Positions 47,081-56,604 of a stretch of DNA of 64,000 nt are shown here, piece by piece (position 1 is the stretch's first letter; every line of letters starts with the position of its first letter). Made by a program: the position numbers and the translations under genes. Under the pieces are notes generated by a model. The model saw nothing but the letters and a program-made list of their open reading frames with translations, was not told the origin of the DNA and searched no databases. The DNA comes from Betaproteobacteria bacterium (GTDB lineage Bacteria > Pseudomonadota > Gammaproteobacteria > Burkholderiales > Rhodocyclaceae). The stretch is from contig JADIYD010000012.1 of the NCBI GenBank assembly GCA_016705475.1, positions 1 to 64,000 of the forward strand. The letters are read 5' to 3'.

Positions 47081-50000
47081 TCAGTTTAGTTGTGTATGCA
47101 AAGCCTGGATAGGATAGACCACCAACTCACCGTGGTTGCGGATGCCCTCGGCAGCGGCTTCTGCACCCCAGATCGTCGTATACATCGTCACCCGTGCCTG
47201 CAGGCCAGAGGTCCGAATGGAACGCGAGTCGTTGATCGCCAAACGCTTTTCCTCAACCGTGTTGATGATCAACGAAATTTCGTTGTTCTTGATCATGTCG
47301 ACGATATGCGGACGGCCTTCGGTAAATTTGTTGACCAGTTGCACCGGCAAACCTGCCGTTTCGATAGCGTGTGCCGTGCCTCGGGTGGCAACCAAGTGGA
47401 AGCCCGCCTCGTGCAGGTGACGCGCGATCTCGATAGCCTTGGCCTTGTCGCTGTCCTTGACCGACAGGAACACCTTGCCCGATGAAGGCAATTTGACGCT
47501 GGCCGCCAGTTGCGATTTGACGAAGGCTTCGGCAAACGTGACGCCGACGCCCATGACTTCTCCGGTCGACTTCATTTCCGGGCCGAGAATGGTATCGACG
47601 CCCGGGAACTTGACGAAGGGGAAGACAGCTTCCTTGACCGAGAAATACGGCGGAATCACTTCCTTGGTCACGCCCTGATCCTTGAGGCTACGGCCGGCCA
47701 TGCAGCGCGCGGCAATCTTGGCCAGCTGCAAACCGGTCGCCTTGGAAACAAACGGCACAGTCCGCGAGGCGCGCGGATTTACTTCCAGCACGTAGACCTC
47801 GTTGTCCTTGATCGCAAACTGGACGTTCATCAGCCCGCAGACGTTGAGCGCCTTGGCCATCAGCTTGGTCTGGCGACGCAGTTCGTCCTGAACGGACTTG
47901 CCCAGCGAGTAGGGCGGCAGCGAGCAAGCCGAGTCACCGGAGTGCACACCAGCCTGTTCGATGTGCTCCATGACGCCTCCGATGATGACTTCTTCGCCAT
48001 CGGACAGCGCATCGACGTCACACTCGACCGCATCGTTCAGGAAGCGATCGAGTAGCACCGGCGAATCGTGTGAAACCTTGACGGCTTCGCGCATGTAGCG
48101 CTCGAGATCCTTTTGCTCATGAACGATTTCCATGGCCCGGCCACCCAACACATAGGATGGGCGGACGACCAGCGGATAACCGATTTCCTGAGCCAGACGC
48201 AGCGCATCCTCCTCGGTACGGGCGGTACGGTTCGGCGGCTGCTTGAGGCCCAGTTCGTGGAGCAGCTTCTGGAAGCGCTCGCGGTCTTCGGCCACGTCGA
48301 TCGATTCCGGGCTGGTGCCGATGATTGGCACACCATTGGCTTCGAGGGCCAGCGCCAACTTCAACGGCGTCTGGCCACCGTACTGAACGATGACGCCAAC
48401 CGGCTTCTCGATGGCAACGATTTCCAGCACATCTTCCAGCGTCAGCGGCTCGAAATACAGGCGATCCGAGGTGTCGTAGTCGGTGGAAACGGTTTCCGGA
48501 TTGCAATTGACCATGATCGTTTCGTAACCGTCTTCGCGCATTGCCATGGCGGCATGCACGCAGCAGTAGTCGAATTCGATGCCCTGGCCGATGCGGTTCG
48601 GGCCGCCGCCAAGGACCATGATCTTCTTCTTGTCGGTCGGATTGGCCTCGCACTCGTCCTCGTAGGTCGAGTACATGTAGGCGGTATCGGTCGAGAATTC
48701 AGCGGCACAGGTATCGACACGCTTGTACACCGGACGCACACCGAGTGCATGACGACGATTGCGGAATTCAGTTTCAGTCGTCTTGAGCAGATAAGCCAGG
48801 CGACGGTCGGCAAAGCCCTTGCGCTTGAGATAGCGCAGCTCTTCTGCGGTCAACGAGGAAAAATCGCGTTTTTCCACTTCCAGTTCGAGATCGACGATCT
48901 CCTTGATCTGAACGAGGAACCACGGATCGATCTTGGTCAGCTCAAATACCTTCTCAACCGTCATCCCGACACCGAAAGCATCGGCGACGTACCACAGGCG
49001 ATCCGGCGTTGGCCGGGCCAGTTGTTCGTCGATCGTTTGCGGATCAACCGTCTTCAGATTGAAACCATCAACACCGACTTCCAGACCGCGCAAGGCTTTC
49101 TGCAGCGACTCCTGGAAGGTGCGGCCAATCGCCATGACCTCGCCAACCGACTTCATCTGCGTCGTCAGCGTGTTATCGGCCTGCGGAAATTTTTCGAAGG
49201 CGAAACGTGGCACTTTGGTGACAACGTAGTCGATCGAAGGCTCGAACGAGGCGGGCGTCTTGCCACCGGTGATGTCATTCGACAACTCATCCAGCGTGTA
49301 GCCGACCGACAGCTTGGCGGCAATCTTGGCGATCGGAAAACCGGTGGCCTTGGAGGCCAGCGCCGACGAACGCGAGACGCGCGGATTCATCTCGATGACG
49401 ATCATCCGACCGTCCTTCGGGTTGATCGAGAACTGAACGTTCGAACCGCCGGTATCGACGCCGATTTCGCGCAGCACGGCGATCGAGGCGTTACGCAGGA
49501 TCTGGTATTCCTTGTCGGTCAGCGTCTGGGCCGGGGCAACGGTGATCGAGTCGCCGGTGTGGACGCCCATCGGATCGAGGTTCTCGATCGAGCAGACGAT
49601 GATGCAGTTGTCCGCCCTGTCGCGGACCACTTCCATCTCGTATTCCTTCCAGCCAAGCAGCGATTCTTCAATCAGCAGCTCGTTGGTCGGCGAGGCTTCG
49701 AGACCGCGCTTGCAGATGGTCTCGAACTCTTCCATGTTGTAGGCTATACCGCCGCCCGTACCACCCAGCGTGAACGACGGCCGGATGATGGTCGGGAAGC
49801 CAATGACGGCCTGCACCTGGTAAGCCTCTTCCATGCTGTGCGCCGTTGCCGACTTGGCAGAACCGAGACCGATCTTGGTCATCGCATCCTTGAACTTCTG
49901 GCGGTCTTCAGCCTTGTCGATGGCCTCCTTCGAAGCACCGATCAGTTCAACATTGAACTTGGCCAGCACCCCTTCGCGGTCGAGGTCGAGTGCGCAATTG

Positions 50001-50287
50001 AGCGCAGTCTGCCCACCCATCGTCGGCAGCAGCGCATCCGGACGCTCTTTCTCGATGATCTTGGCAACAACCTGCCAGGTAATCGGCTCGATGTAGGTGA
50101 CATCAGCCATTTCCGGGTCGGTCATGATGGTCGCCGGATTGGAGTTCACCAGAATGACCCTGTAACCCTCTTCACGCAGGGCCTTGCAGGCTTGCGCGCC
50201 AGAGTAGTCGAATTCGCAGGCCTGACCGATGATGATCGGGCCGGCGCCAATAATCAAAACACTTTTTATATCTGTACGTTTCGGCAT
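47081..50287 (-). CDS. carB: Carbamoyl-phosphate synthase large chain
   Basis: 1068 residues. Two ATP-grasp halves (about 1-400 and 555-935): SVLIIGAGPIIIGQACEFDY in the first half and MVLGGGPNRIGQGIEFDYCC in the second. The oligomerisation domain lies between, and a C-terminal MGS-like allosteric domain (VFLSVKDSDKAKAIEIARHL, TEGRPHIVDMIKNNEI) binds effectors. Makes carbamoyl phosphate for arginine and pyrimidines. Sixteen bases after carA. Intact. Confidence 0.97.
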   Translation of the reverse strand: MPKRTDIKSVLIIGAGPIIIGQACEFDYSGAQACKALREEGYRVILVNSNPATIMTDPEMADVTYIEPITWQVVAKIIEKERPDALLPTMGGQTALNCALDLDREGVLAKFNVELIGASKEAIDKAEDRQKFKDAMTKIGLGSAKSATAHSMEEAYQVQAVIGFPTIIRPSFTLGGTGGGIAYNMEEFETICKRGLEASPTNELLIEESLLGWKEYEMEVVRDRADNCIIVCSIENLDPMGVHTGDSITVAPAQTLTDKEYQILRNASIAVLREIGVDTGGSNVQFSINPKDGRMIVIEMNPRVSRSSALASKATGFPIAKIAAKLSVGYTLDELSNDITGGKTPASFEPSIDYVVTKVPRFAFEKFPQADNTLTTQMKSVGEVMAIGRTFQESLQKALRGLEVGVDGFNLKTVDPQTIDEQLARPTPDRLWYVADAFGVGMTVEKVFELTKIDPWFLVQIKEIVDLELEVEKRDFSSLTAEELRYLKRKGFADRRLAYLLKTTETEFRNRRHALGVRPVYKRVDTCAAEFSTDTAYMYSTYEDECEANPTDKKKIMVLGGGPNRIGQGIEFDYCCVHAAMAMREDGYETIMVNCNPETVSTDYDTSDRLYFEPLTLEDVLEIVAIEKPVGVIVQYGGQTPLKLALALEANGVPIIGTSPESIDVAEDRERFQKLLHELGLKQPPNRTARTEEDALRLAQEIGYPLVVRPSYVLGGRAMEIVHEQKDLERYMREAVKVSHDSPVLLDRFLNDAVECDVDALSDGEEVIIGGVMEHIEQAGVHSGDSACSLPPYSLGKSVQDELRRQTKLMAKALNVCGLMNVQFAIKDNEVYVLEVNPRASRTVPFVSKATGLQLAKIAARCMAGRSLKDQGVTKEVIPPYFSVKEAVFPFVKFPGVDTILGPEMKSTGEVMGVGVTFAEAFVKSQLAASVKLPSSGKVFLSVKDSDKAKAIEIARHLHEAGFHLVATRGTAHAIETAGLPVQLVNKFTEGRPHIVDMIKNNEISLIINTVEEKRLAINDSRSIRTSGLQARVTMYTTIWGAEAAAEGIRNHGELVVYPIQALHTQLN

Positions 50288-50302
50288 TTCTTTACTCTCG
50301 CC

Positions 50303-51460
50303 TTATTTCGCCGGTTGCAGCGCGGCAACGCCACGCGTCATGGCATCAAGGAAGCGGTCAAACAGGTAGGCCACATCGTGCGGACCGGGACTGGCTTCCG
50401 GGTGCCCCTGGAAGGAGAAAGCCGGCACATCGGTGCGGGCAATACCTTGCAGGGAACCGTCGAACAGCGAGACATGGGTAGCACGCATGTTGGCCGGCAG
50501 ACTCTCGGAATCGACAGCAAAACCATGGTTCTGGCTGGTAATCAGCACTTGGCCGGTATCCATGTCCTTGACCGGGTGGTTTGCACCATGGTGGCCGAAT
50601 TTCATCTTGAGCGTTTTGGCGCCGGATGCCAGAGCCAGCAACTGATGGCCAAGGCAGATGCCAAAGGTCGGAATACCACGATCCAGAAATTCGCGTATGG
50701 CAGCGATGGCGTAATCACAAGGCTCCGGATCACCAGGACCATTCGACAAGAAAACGCCATCCGGATTCAGCGCCAGAACATCAGCTGCCGGCGTCTGAGC
50801 AGGCACGACGGTCAGTTTGCAGCCACGCTGGGCGAGCATGCGCAGGATATTTTTCTTGACACCAAAGTCGTAGGCAACCACATGGAAGCGCGGCGCCGGC
50901 CCCGGCTGGTAACCGTCCAACGTCCATTCGCCTTCGGTCCAGGCATAGCCCTCCTTGGCGGAAACCACCTTGGCCAGATCCATGCCGGCCAGTCCCGGGA
51001 AAGCCCGGGCCAGAGCCAGCGCCTTGGCATCGTCAACCTCACCGGCCAGGATGCAACCGGCCTGAGCGCCCTTTTCCCGAAGGATACGGGTCAGCTTGCG
51101 TGTATCGAGGCCGGCGATGGCAACAATGCCATGCTTCTTGAGGTAGGACGACAGGTCATCCTGGGAACGCCAGTTCGATGCAACCAGCGGCAGGTCACGA
51201 ATGACCAGACCAGCTGCGTAATTGGCATTGGATTCAAAATCCTCCGCATTGCAACCGGTGTTGCCGATATGCGGGTAAGTCAAGGTGACGATCTGGCGGC
51301 AATACGAGGGATCAGTGAGGATTTCCTGGTAGCCGGACATGGCAGTGTTGAACACTACCTCGCCGCTAGTGACACCATCTGCACCGATGGATTGGCCTTT
51401 AAAAACCGTTCCGTCGGCAAGGGCGAGAATGGCGGGTATGAATGAGGGCAGCAACGACAC
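50303..51460 (-). CDS. carA: Carbamoyl-phosphate synthase small chain (glutaminase)
   Basis: 385 residues. N-terminal CarA domain (ALADGTVFKGQSIGADG, GYQEILTDPSYCRQIVTLTY), C-terminal class I glutamine amidotransferase with the nucleophile Cys in PTFGICLGHQLLALASG and His/Glu in QGHPEASPGP. The start is GTG 51460, eight bases after GGAG; no ATG fits. A GC-rich hairpin lies in the 115-base leader. Confidence 0.96.
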   Translation of the reverse strand: MSLLPSFIPAILALADGTVFKGQSIGADGVTSGEVVFNTAMSGYQEILTDPSYCRQIVTLTYPHIGNTGCNAEDFESNANYAAGLVIRDLPLVASNWRSQDDLSSYLKKHGIVAIAGLDTRKLTRILREKGAQAGCILAGEVDDAKALALARAFPGLAGMDLAKVVSAKEGYAWTEGEWTLDGYQPGPAPRFHVVAYDFGVKKNILRMLAQRGCKLTVVPAQTPAADVLALNPDGVFLSNGPGDPEPCDYAIAAIREFLDRGIPTFGICLGHQLLALASGAKTLKMKFGHHGANHPVKDMDTGQVLITSQNHGFAVDSESLPANMRATHVSLFDGSLQGIARTDVPAFSFQGHPEASPGPHDVAYLFDRFLDAMTRGVAALQPAK

Positions 51461-51496
51461 GACCGGCTCTCCTAGAATTTCTAATTTTTCATGTGC

Positions 51497-51526
51497 CGAG
51501 CGGGGAGGCTTGCGCCCCCCCGCTCG
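51497..51526. promoter_or_regulatory. Strong hairpin in the carA leader
   Basis: CGAGCGGGG (51497-51505) and CCCCGCTCG (51518-51526) form a 9-base-pair stem with a 12-base loop. Downstream on the plus strand there is a short T run (CTTTTT), but no plus-strand gene ends here. On the minus strand it lies 37 bases before the carA start without a U tract. It could be the end signal of an antisense transcript or a leader control element. Confidence 0.45.
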
Positions 51527-51575
51527 TGCTTTTTAACCTTCCTATTTTAGCCGAAAAGAGGCTTTTCAGGCAAAT

Positions 51576-54146
51576 TCAAGGGATTACGCGGGTATCGACG
51601 TAGCCCTTCAAAGCCGGCTTGATCTGCGACATTTCATCGACCAGTGCGGCGTTGAGGCGCCGGCAGGCAGCCCAGTCGACATTGTCGGCAGCCAAGGTCG
51701 CCTGCTCGATTTCCATCGCACGGCGCCGGGCACTTTCAGCATGGAACATGGCCAGAAGGCTCTTCACGGTATGCGCGTGAATGTGCAGGTCATGACCATT
51801 GGAACTGTCCAGCGCCTTCGCGATATTCTCAAGGTGTTTGTCCCACTCCGCGAGGAACATGCCTGCCATCGTGGCAAACAGCTCAGGATCGCCAATATCG
51901 CGAAGCGCTGCGGCAAGATCGATTTGCCCACCAGCGCGAGCCGGTGCCGCACCAAAAACAATGGGTTCATCATCGCCACCAAGTCCACGACTCCGTTCCA
52001 GAGCAGCAAACAGCTCAGCGGTCCGCAGGGGCTTGGCGACATAGTCGTTCATGCCAGCTTCCATGCAGCGATCACGGTCACTGGCCATGACGTTGGCCGT
52101 CATCGCGATGATATACACCGGCTTCATCTCGTGAGATACCACCCAGCTCCGGCGCATCTCGCGGGAGCGAATGGCCTCGGTCGCCTCGATGCCACCCATG
52201 ACCGGCATCTGCATATCCATCAGGATCACGTCGAAATGGCTGCTGTCGAACAAATCAACGGCCTCAACGCCATTGTTGGCCAGCGTCACACGGTGCGACT
52301 GCCGTTCGAGCAAGCGGGTTGCCAACTCCTGATTCACCGGATTATCTTCGACCAACAGGATATTCAGTCCGGAAGGGGCTTCCTGCGAAAGCCCACCGAG
52401 ATCAAGCTGAGACAGCATGAATTCGTTCTGCTCATCGAGACCCGGCCCCTCGGCCAGCGCCAGCGCATCAACCAGATCTGCACTGCCAATTGGTTTGACA
52501 AGATGAGCCGAGACGCCAATTTCGCGCATCCTGGCAAGATCATGTCGCTGGTTCTCGGTAGTCAACATGACCAGCAGCTTTTCGACCCGACCGGATTTTT
52601 GCCAGGCCTCAGCCAGCTCAAATCCTGCCGGCGCTTCCATGTTGGCGTCAGCAAGCACATAGTCGTAGGGAAAATCGACCGCCCGACTGCGCTCGATTGC
52701 CGCAACAGCCGACGCGCCATCGGCCGACAAAGAGGACTGAATACCGAGGCGCTCAAGCAAATCAACCAGATACCGCCCGACGGTCTCGTTGTCATCCACG
52801 ACCAATGCACGCCGGCCGGCATACTTTGCCACCGCAGCAAACGCCTGTGTCTGCGCCATCATCGAGGCTTCGACCCCGAAGCGCCCGGTGAATGAAAAGA
52901 CCGACCCCACCCCCAGGGTGCTTTCGAGTGAGATTTTTCCATCCATCAACTGCACGAGGCGGGCGCTGATGGCCAGCCCCAGGCCGGTACCGCCGAAGCG
53001 ACGCGTTGTTGACACATCAGCCTGGGAAAACGCCTCGAAGATCGCCTGCTGCTTGTCGGGCGGAACGCCAATTCCCGTGTCGCGAATGGAAAAACGCAAA
53101 TAAACCGAGTGCTCAGTCTGCTGATCGATGCTGACATCAAGCGAAACTTCACCGTGCTCGGTAAATTTGATGGCGTTGCCGACAAGGTTGATGATTACCT
53201 GACGCAGACGCGTCGGGTCACCAACAATGCGCGCCGGCACGTCAGAATGCACATTGGCCACCAACTCAAGGCCTTTTTTGTGCGCACTGACTGCCAGAAC
53301 CCGAACCGCTTCGAGCACCGTGTCCTGAATCGAAAAGGCCAGCGCCTCGAAATCCATCTTGCCGGCTTCGATCTTGGAAAAATCGAGAATATCGTTGACG
53401 ATCGTCAGCAGCGCTTCGGCCGATGACTTGACGGTCTTCAGGTAATGGCGCTGCTCGGCATCGAGTTGGGTATCGAGCGCCAGTTCGGTCATGCCGATGA
53501 TGCCGTTCATGGGAGTCCGGATTTCGTGGCTCATATTGGCCAGGAAGGCACCGCGTGACTTGTTGGCCGCCTCGGCCGCCTCCTTGGCCGAAATCAGCGC
53601 CGACTCGGCTGCCTTGACGTCGCTGATGTCCCTCTGGAGTACAAGCATGCGAACCGGCGCTCCCTCCGTATCACGCGCCGCCACGGCGCCACGCAGCAAA
53701 AACCACCGCCACTGGCCATCACGCGCCTTGAATCGGCATTCGGCCTGAAAATAGGGGTCTTTGGTCTGCACATGCACGTCAATACGTGCCTGGAGCATGC
53801 GCAGATCATCCGGATGGAGCATCCGTTGCCATTGCGCGAGCGAGTTGTCAATATCGCCAGCGGCATAGCCCAGCATTTCCTTCCACTGCCGACCTGCTTC
53901 GACGCTGCCGGCCCGAAGATTCCAGTCGGCCAGGGCATCGCCCGACAATTTTGTGTGCCAGGCACTGAGGTTCATCCCGGCATACGCGCGATAGGACGAG
54001 TCGACAATGCTGATCAGTTTTTCCAGCCCGTCAGCCAGCACATCCTGCCGAGCAGCCCTCGCCTGCTCGATCAGCTGCCGGAATTGCGACTCACCTTCGC
54101 CGCCGAATATTTCCAGGAGTTGCCGATCCAGCAGGCGGGATTTCAT
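51576..54146 (-). CDS. Hybrid sensor histidine kinase with two receiver domains and HPt
   Basis: 856 residues, no membrane helix, so cytoplasmic. PAS_3-like domain at about 65-175 (WKEMLGYAAGDIDNSLAQWQ, RFKARDGQWRWFLLRGAV), HisKA with SHEIRTPMNG (H207), HATPase (VGNAIKFTEHGEVSLDVS, DTGIGV, FGGTGLGLAI), REC1 (ALVVDDNETVGRYLVDLLER with LADANM), REC2 (ILLVEDNPVNQELATRLLER with VILMDMQMPVMGG) and a C-terminal HPt domain with HAHTVKSLLAMF. A complete internal phosphorelay, His-Asp-His, without a visible output domain, so a separate response regulator must exist. It sits between dapB and carA, genes that are usually adjacent, and separates them. Confidence 0.93.
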   Translation of the reverse strand: MKSRLLDRQLLEIFGGEGESQFRQLIEQARAARQDVLADGLEKLISIVDSSYRAYAGMNLSAWHTKLSGDALADWNLRAGSVEAGRQWKEMLGYAAGDIDNSLAQWQRMLHPDDLRMLQARIDVHVQTKDPYFQAECRFKARDGQWRWFLLRGAVAARDTEGAPVRMLVLQRDISDVKAAESALISAKEAAEAANKSRGAFLANMSHEIRTPMNGIIGMTELALDTQLDAEQRHYLKTVKSSAEALLTIVNDILDFSKIEAGKMDFEALAFSIQDTVLEAVRVLAVSAHKKGLELVANVHSDVPARIVGDPTRLRQVIINLVGNAIKFTEHGEVSLDVSIDQQTEHSVYLRFSIRDTGIGVPPDKQQAIFEAFSQADVSTTRRFGGTGLGLAISARLVQLMDGKISLESTLGVGSVFSFTGRFGVEASMMAQTQAFAAVAKYAGRRALVVDDNETVGRYLVDLLERLGIQSSLSADGASAVAAIERSRAVDFPYDYVLADANMEAPAGFELAEAWQKSGRVEKLLVMLTTENQRHDLARMREIGVSAHLVKPIGSADLVDALALAEGPGLDEQNEFMLSQLDLGGLSQEAPSGLNILLVEDNPVNQELATRLLERQSHRVTLANNGVEAVDLFDSSHFDVILMDMQMPVMGGIEATEAIRSREMRRSWVVSHEMKPVYIIAMTANVMASDRDRCMEAGMNDYVAKPLRTAELFAALERSRGLGGDDEPIVFGAAPARAGGQIDLAAALRDIGDPELFATMAGMFLAEWDKHLENIAKALDSSNGHDLHIHAHTVKSLLAMFHAESARRRAMEIEQATLAADNVDWAACRRLNAALVDEMSQIKPALKGYVDTRVIP

Positions 54147-54151
54147 GGTCT

Positions 54152-54958
54152 CTAGCGCAGGCCGAGAACGTCCTGCATATCGAAGAGACCGCTCTTGCGG
54201 CCCGCCAGAAACTGTGCTGCACGCAGACTACCCAGCGCATAAGGCATGCGGCTGCTAGCCTTGTGTGTGACCTCGACGCGTTCGCCAAGACCGCAGAACA
54301 TGACCGTATGATCGCCAACGATATCGCCGCCCCGAACGGTGGCGAAGCCGATGGTCGAAGGATCACGCTCGCCGGTAACGCCTTCGCGTCCATAAACCGC
54401 ACATTCCTCGAGATCGCGGCCGAGCGCACCGGCAACGACTTCGCCCATGCGCAACGCCGTCCCGGACGGCGCATCAATCTTCAGGCGATGATGCGCCTCG
54501 ACGATTTCGATGTCATAGCCCTGATTCAGGATGCGAGCTGCCGTATCGAGCAGCTTGAAAACGAGATTGACGCCAACCGCCATGTTGGGCGCGAAGACGA
54601 CCGGAATGTCCTTGGCCGCGGCGGCAATCACCGCCTTGCCGTCGGCTTCGAATCCCGTCGTGCCGATGACCATGGCAACGCCGGCCTGACGGCACAGTTC
54701 GAGATGAACCAGCGTGCCTTGCGGGCGCGTAAAATCGATCAGGCAGTCTATGTTGTTTAGCCCGGCAGCAACATCATCGGTCACCACCACATCACAGGGC
54801 ATGCCGACCAGATCACCGGCCGTCTTGCCAATGGCCGGGCTACCCGGCACATCGAAAGCAGCCCCGAGGGTCAACTGTTCATTCTTGAGCGTAGCCTCGA
54901 TCAACATCCGGCCCATGCGGCCGCCAGCCCCGACGACGCCAATACGTGTTGCACTCAT
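54152..54958 (-). CDS. dapB: 4-hydroxy-tetrahydrodipicolinate reductase
   Basis: 268 residues. Lysine/diaminopimelate pathway. N-terminal nucleotide fold IGVVGAGGRMGRMLIEATLK, catalytic EAHHRLKIDAPSGTALRMGE (His pair and Lys), and GERVEVTHKASSRMPYALGS at the C-terminus. Preceded by bamE (3-base gap), followed by the hybrid kinase (5-base gap). Confidence 0.97.
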   Translation of the reverse strand: MSATRIGVVGAGGRMGRMLIEATLKNEQLTLGAAFDVPGSPAIGKTAGDLVGMPCDVVVTDDVAAGLNNIDCLIDFTRPQGTLVHLELCRQAGVAMVIGTTGFEADGKAVIAAAAKDIPVVFAPNMAVGVNLVFKLLDTAARILNQGYDIEIVEAHHRLKIDAPSGTALRMGEVVAGALGRDLEECAVYGREGVTGERDPSTIGFATVRGGDIVGDHTVMFCGLGERVEVTHKASSRMPYALGSLRAAQFLAGRKSGLFDMQDVLGLR

Positions 54959-54961
54959 TCT

Positions 54962-55444
54962 TTAAAACCCAATCATGTCCATGAATCGACGGTAATAACT
55001 CGGCTGCTCGCGTGGCGGTAACGGCTTGTCAGCCTGCTCTGGCGTCAGCGAACCAAGATCGACAAGGCGGCTCTTGTTGAGCGGCGCATTCAATTCGCCG
55101 GCATTCCCCTCGGCGATATCGCCAGCAACGCTGGCCAGTCGGTCTTCGCGATCAAAATACACGGTGAACTTGCGCGACTCGACAGCGCCGGTCTGGCCGT
55201 TCTGGTAACGGTAAACATAGTCCCAGCGTTGCTGGTGGAAGATATCGACCACGAGCGGCGTACCGAGCAGGAACCGAACCTGATCGCGCGTCTGACCCGG
55301 CTTGAGCTGGGAAACCATCTCCTGCGTCAGGACGTTGCCTTGCTGGATGTCGATCTTGTATTCATTGATGAAGCCTGGCTTGTATGAACAAGCGGAGATG
55401 AGCGCGCATGAGGCGGCTACGAGCAATAGACGGGAACGGCGCAT
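54962..55444 (-). CDS. bamE: Outer membrane assembly lipoprotein BamE
   Basis: 160 residues. Lipobox signal MRRSRLLLVAASCALISACS with Cys19 as lipid attachment. SmpA/OmlA domain: INEYKIDIQQGNVLTQEMVS, QLKPGQTRDQVRFLLGTPLV, WDYVYRYQNGQ and FTVYFDREDRLASVAGD. Part of the BAM complex that inserts outer membrane proteins. Divergent from fur, as in many betaproteobacteria. Confidence 0.95.
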   Translation of the reverse strand: MRRSRLLLVAASCALISACSYKPGFINEYKIDIQQGNVLTQEMVSQLKPGQTRDQVRFLLGTPLVVDIFHQQRWDYVYRYQNGQTGAVESRKFTVYFDREDRLASVAGDIAEGNAGELNAPLNKSRLVDLGSLTPEQADKPLPPREQPSYYRRFMDMIGF

Positions 55445-55538
55445 TCAGTTTTCCGGAGTTTTTCAATCTGCTTTGAAGCGGTATATCATACCCGAAATCA
55501 GCATTTCGCCTGATCGAACAATTTCAGGAATTCCCGCC

Positions 55539-55982
55539 ATGAGCGATCCGCAAAGCCTCAAGAATATGGGGTTGAAAGCCACTTTTCCCCGCCTGAAAAT
55601 TCTTGAACTCTTCGAAACGAGCACCTTGCGCCACATGTCGGCGGAAGATGTTTACAAGATGTTGATCGCGGAAAACATGGACATCGGACTGGCCACGGTT
55701 TACCGCGTGCTAACCCAGTTCGAACAGGCCGGCCTGCTCGAACGGCATTTCTTCGAGTCTGGGAAAGCCGTTTTCGAAATCAACCACGGCAAGCATCACG
55801 ATCACCTGGTCTGCATCAACTGCGGTCGCGTCGAAGAGTTCTACGACCCGGAGATCGAGCAGCGCCAAAACGCCATAGCCGAGGAGCGCGGCTTCGCCAT
55901 TCAGGACCACGCGCTCTACCTCTACGCCCAGTGCACCAAAACCGAGTGCCCGCATCGCAACAATCCGGGCGCCAAGTCCTGA
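55539..55982 (+). CDS. fur: Ferric uptake regulator Fur
   Basis: 147 residues. Winged-helix N-terminus (NMGLKATFPRLKILELFETS, then MSAEDVYKMLIAENMDIGLA and TVYRVLTQFEQAGLLERH), regulatory metal site with GKHHDHLVCINCGRVEEF, and a C-terminal CTKTECPH zinc pair. Start taken at ATG 55539; the longer open frame upstream lies in bamE antisense. The 94-base gap to bamE must hold both promoters; I see no full 19-base Fur box there. Confidence 0.95.
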   Translation: MSDPQSLKNMGLKATFPRLKILELFETSTLRHMSAEDVYKMLIAENMDIGLATVYRVLTQFEQAGLLERHFFESGKAVFEINHGKHHDHLVCINCGRVEEFYDPEIEQRQNAIAEERGFAIQDHALYLYAQCTKTECPHRNNPGAKS

Positions 55983-55998
55983 CCTACTGAATTCCCTG

Positions 55999-56604
55999 AT
56001 GACCGAAATAACCACCGTTGCACCGGCGGCCTGGCTCTCCACGGCCGGCGCAACCTTCCTGCTGATCGCCCTCGCCGAATTCGGCGACAAAAGCCAGCTC
56101 GTCTGCATGACGCTCGCTGCCCGTCATCGCGGCCTGCCGGTTGTTCTGGGTGCCGTTGCCGCCTTTGCCATCCTCAACCTGCTTGCCGTACTTTTTGGTG
56201 CGGCGATTGCCGCCTGGCTGCCGGAATGGGTCGTCACGGCCGCGGTCGCCGTACTCTTCGCCGTCTTCGGCATCAGCGCCCTGCGCTACGAGGAAGAGGA
56301 CGGTGATGAAGAAATCGCCGAAAAGCCCGGCTACGGCATTTTCGCCACCACTTTCCTGATGATCTTCCTCGCCGAATTTGGCGACAAGACCCAGATCGCC
56401 GTCGCCGGCCTCGGCAGCACCGCCGACGCCATGGCCACTTGGGTCGGCGCCACGCTGGCCCTGGCTTGCACCTCGATCCTCGGCGTTGTCGCCGGCCGCC
56501 GCTGGCTCAATCGCCTGCCACTGAAATGGATTCACCGCATCAGCGGCGTCTTTTTCCTGCTGCTGGCGCTGCTGGCGGTCTTGCGCCTGCTCGGCATCAT
56601 TTGA
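55999..56604 (+). CDS. GDT1/TMEM165 (UPF0016) family metal transporter
   Basis: 201 residues, six membrane helices in two homologous halves, each with the ExGDK(S/T)Q signature: LIALAEFGDKSQLVCMTLAA and IFLAEFGDKTQIAVAGLGS. Acidic loop (EEEDGDEE) between the halves. Bacterial members export Mn2+ (MneA-like); others move Ca2+/Mn2+ against H+. It starts 16 bases after fur, so iron-dependent coregulation is possible. No yybP-type manganese riboswitch fits in the gap. Confidence 0.88.
   Translation: MTEITTVAPAAWLSTAGATFLLIALAEFGDKSQLVCMTLAARHRGLPVVLGAVAAFAILNLLAVLFGAAIAAWLPEWVVTAAVAVLFAVFGISALRYEEEDGDEEIAEKPGYGIFATTFLMIFLAEFGDKTQIAVAGLGSTADAMATWVGATLALACTSILGVVAGRRWLNRLPLKWIHRISGVFFLLLALLAVLRLLGII

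Noticed and set aside
48113..51445. 1110-codon open frame opposite carB/carA
   Set aside because: Antisense shadow spanning two well-conserved genes; composition (many Arg, His, Asp repeats) is typical of shadow frames, no known motif.
55445..55538. Fur box in the bamE/fur gap
   Set aside because: No 19-base match to GATAATGATAATCATTATC-like sequence beyond short AT-rich pieces.
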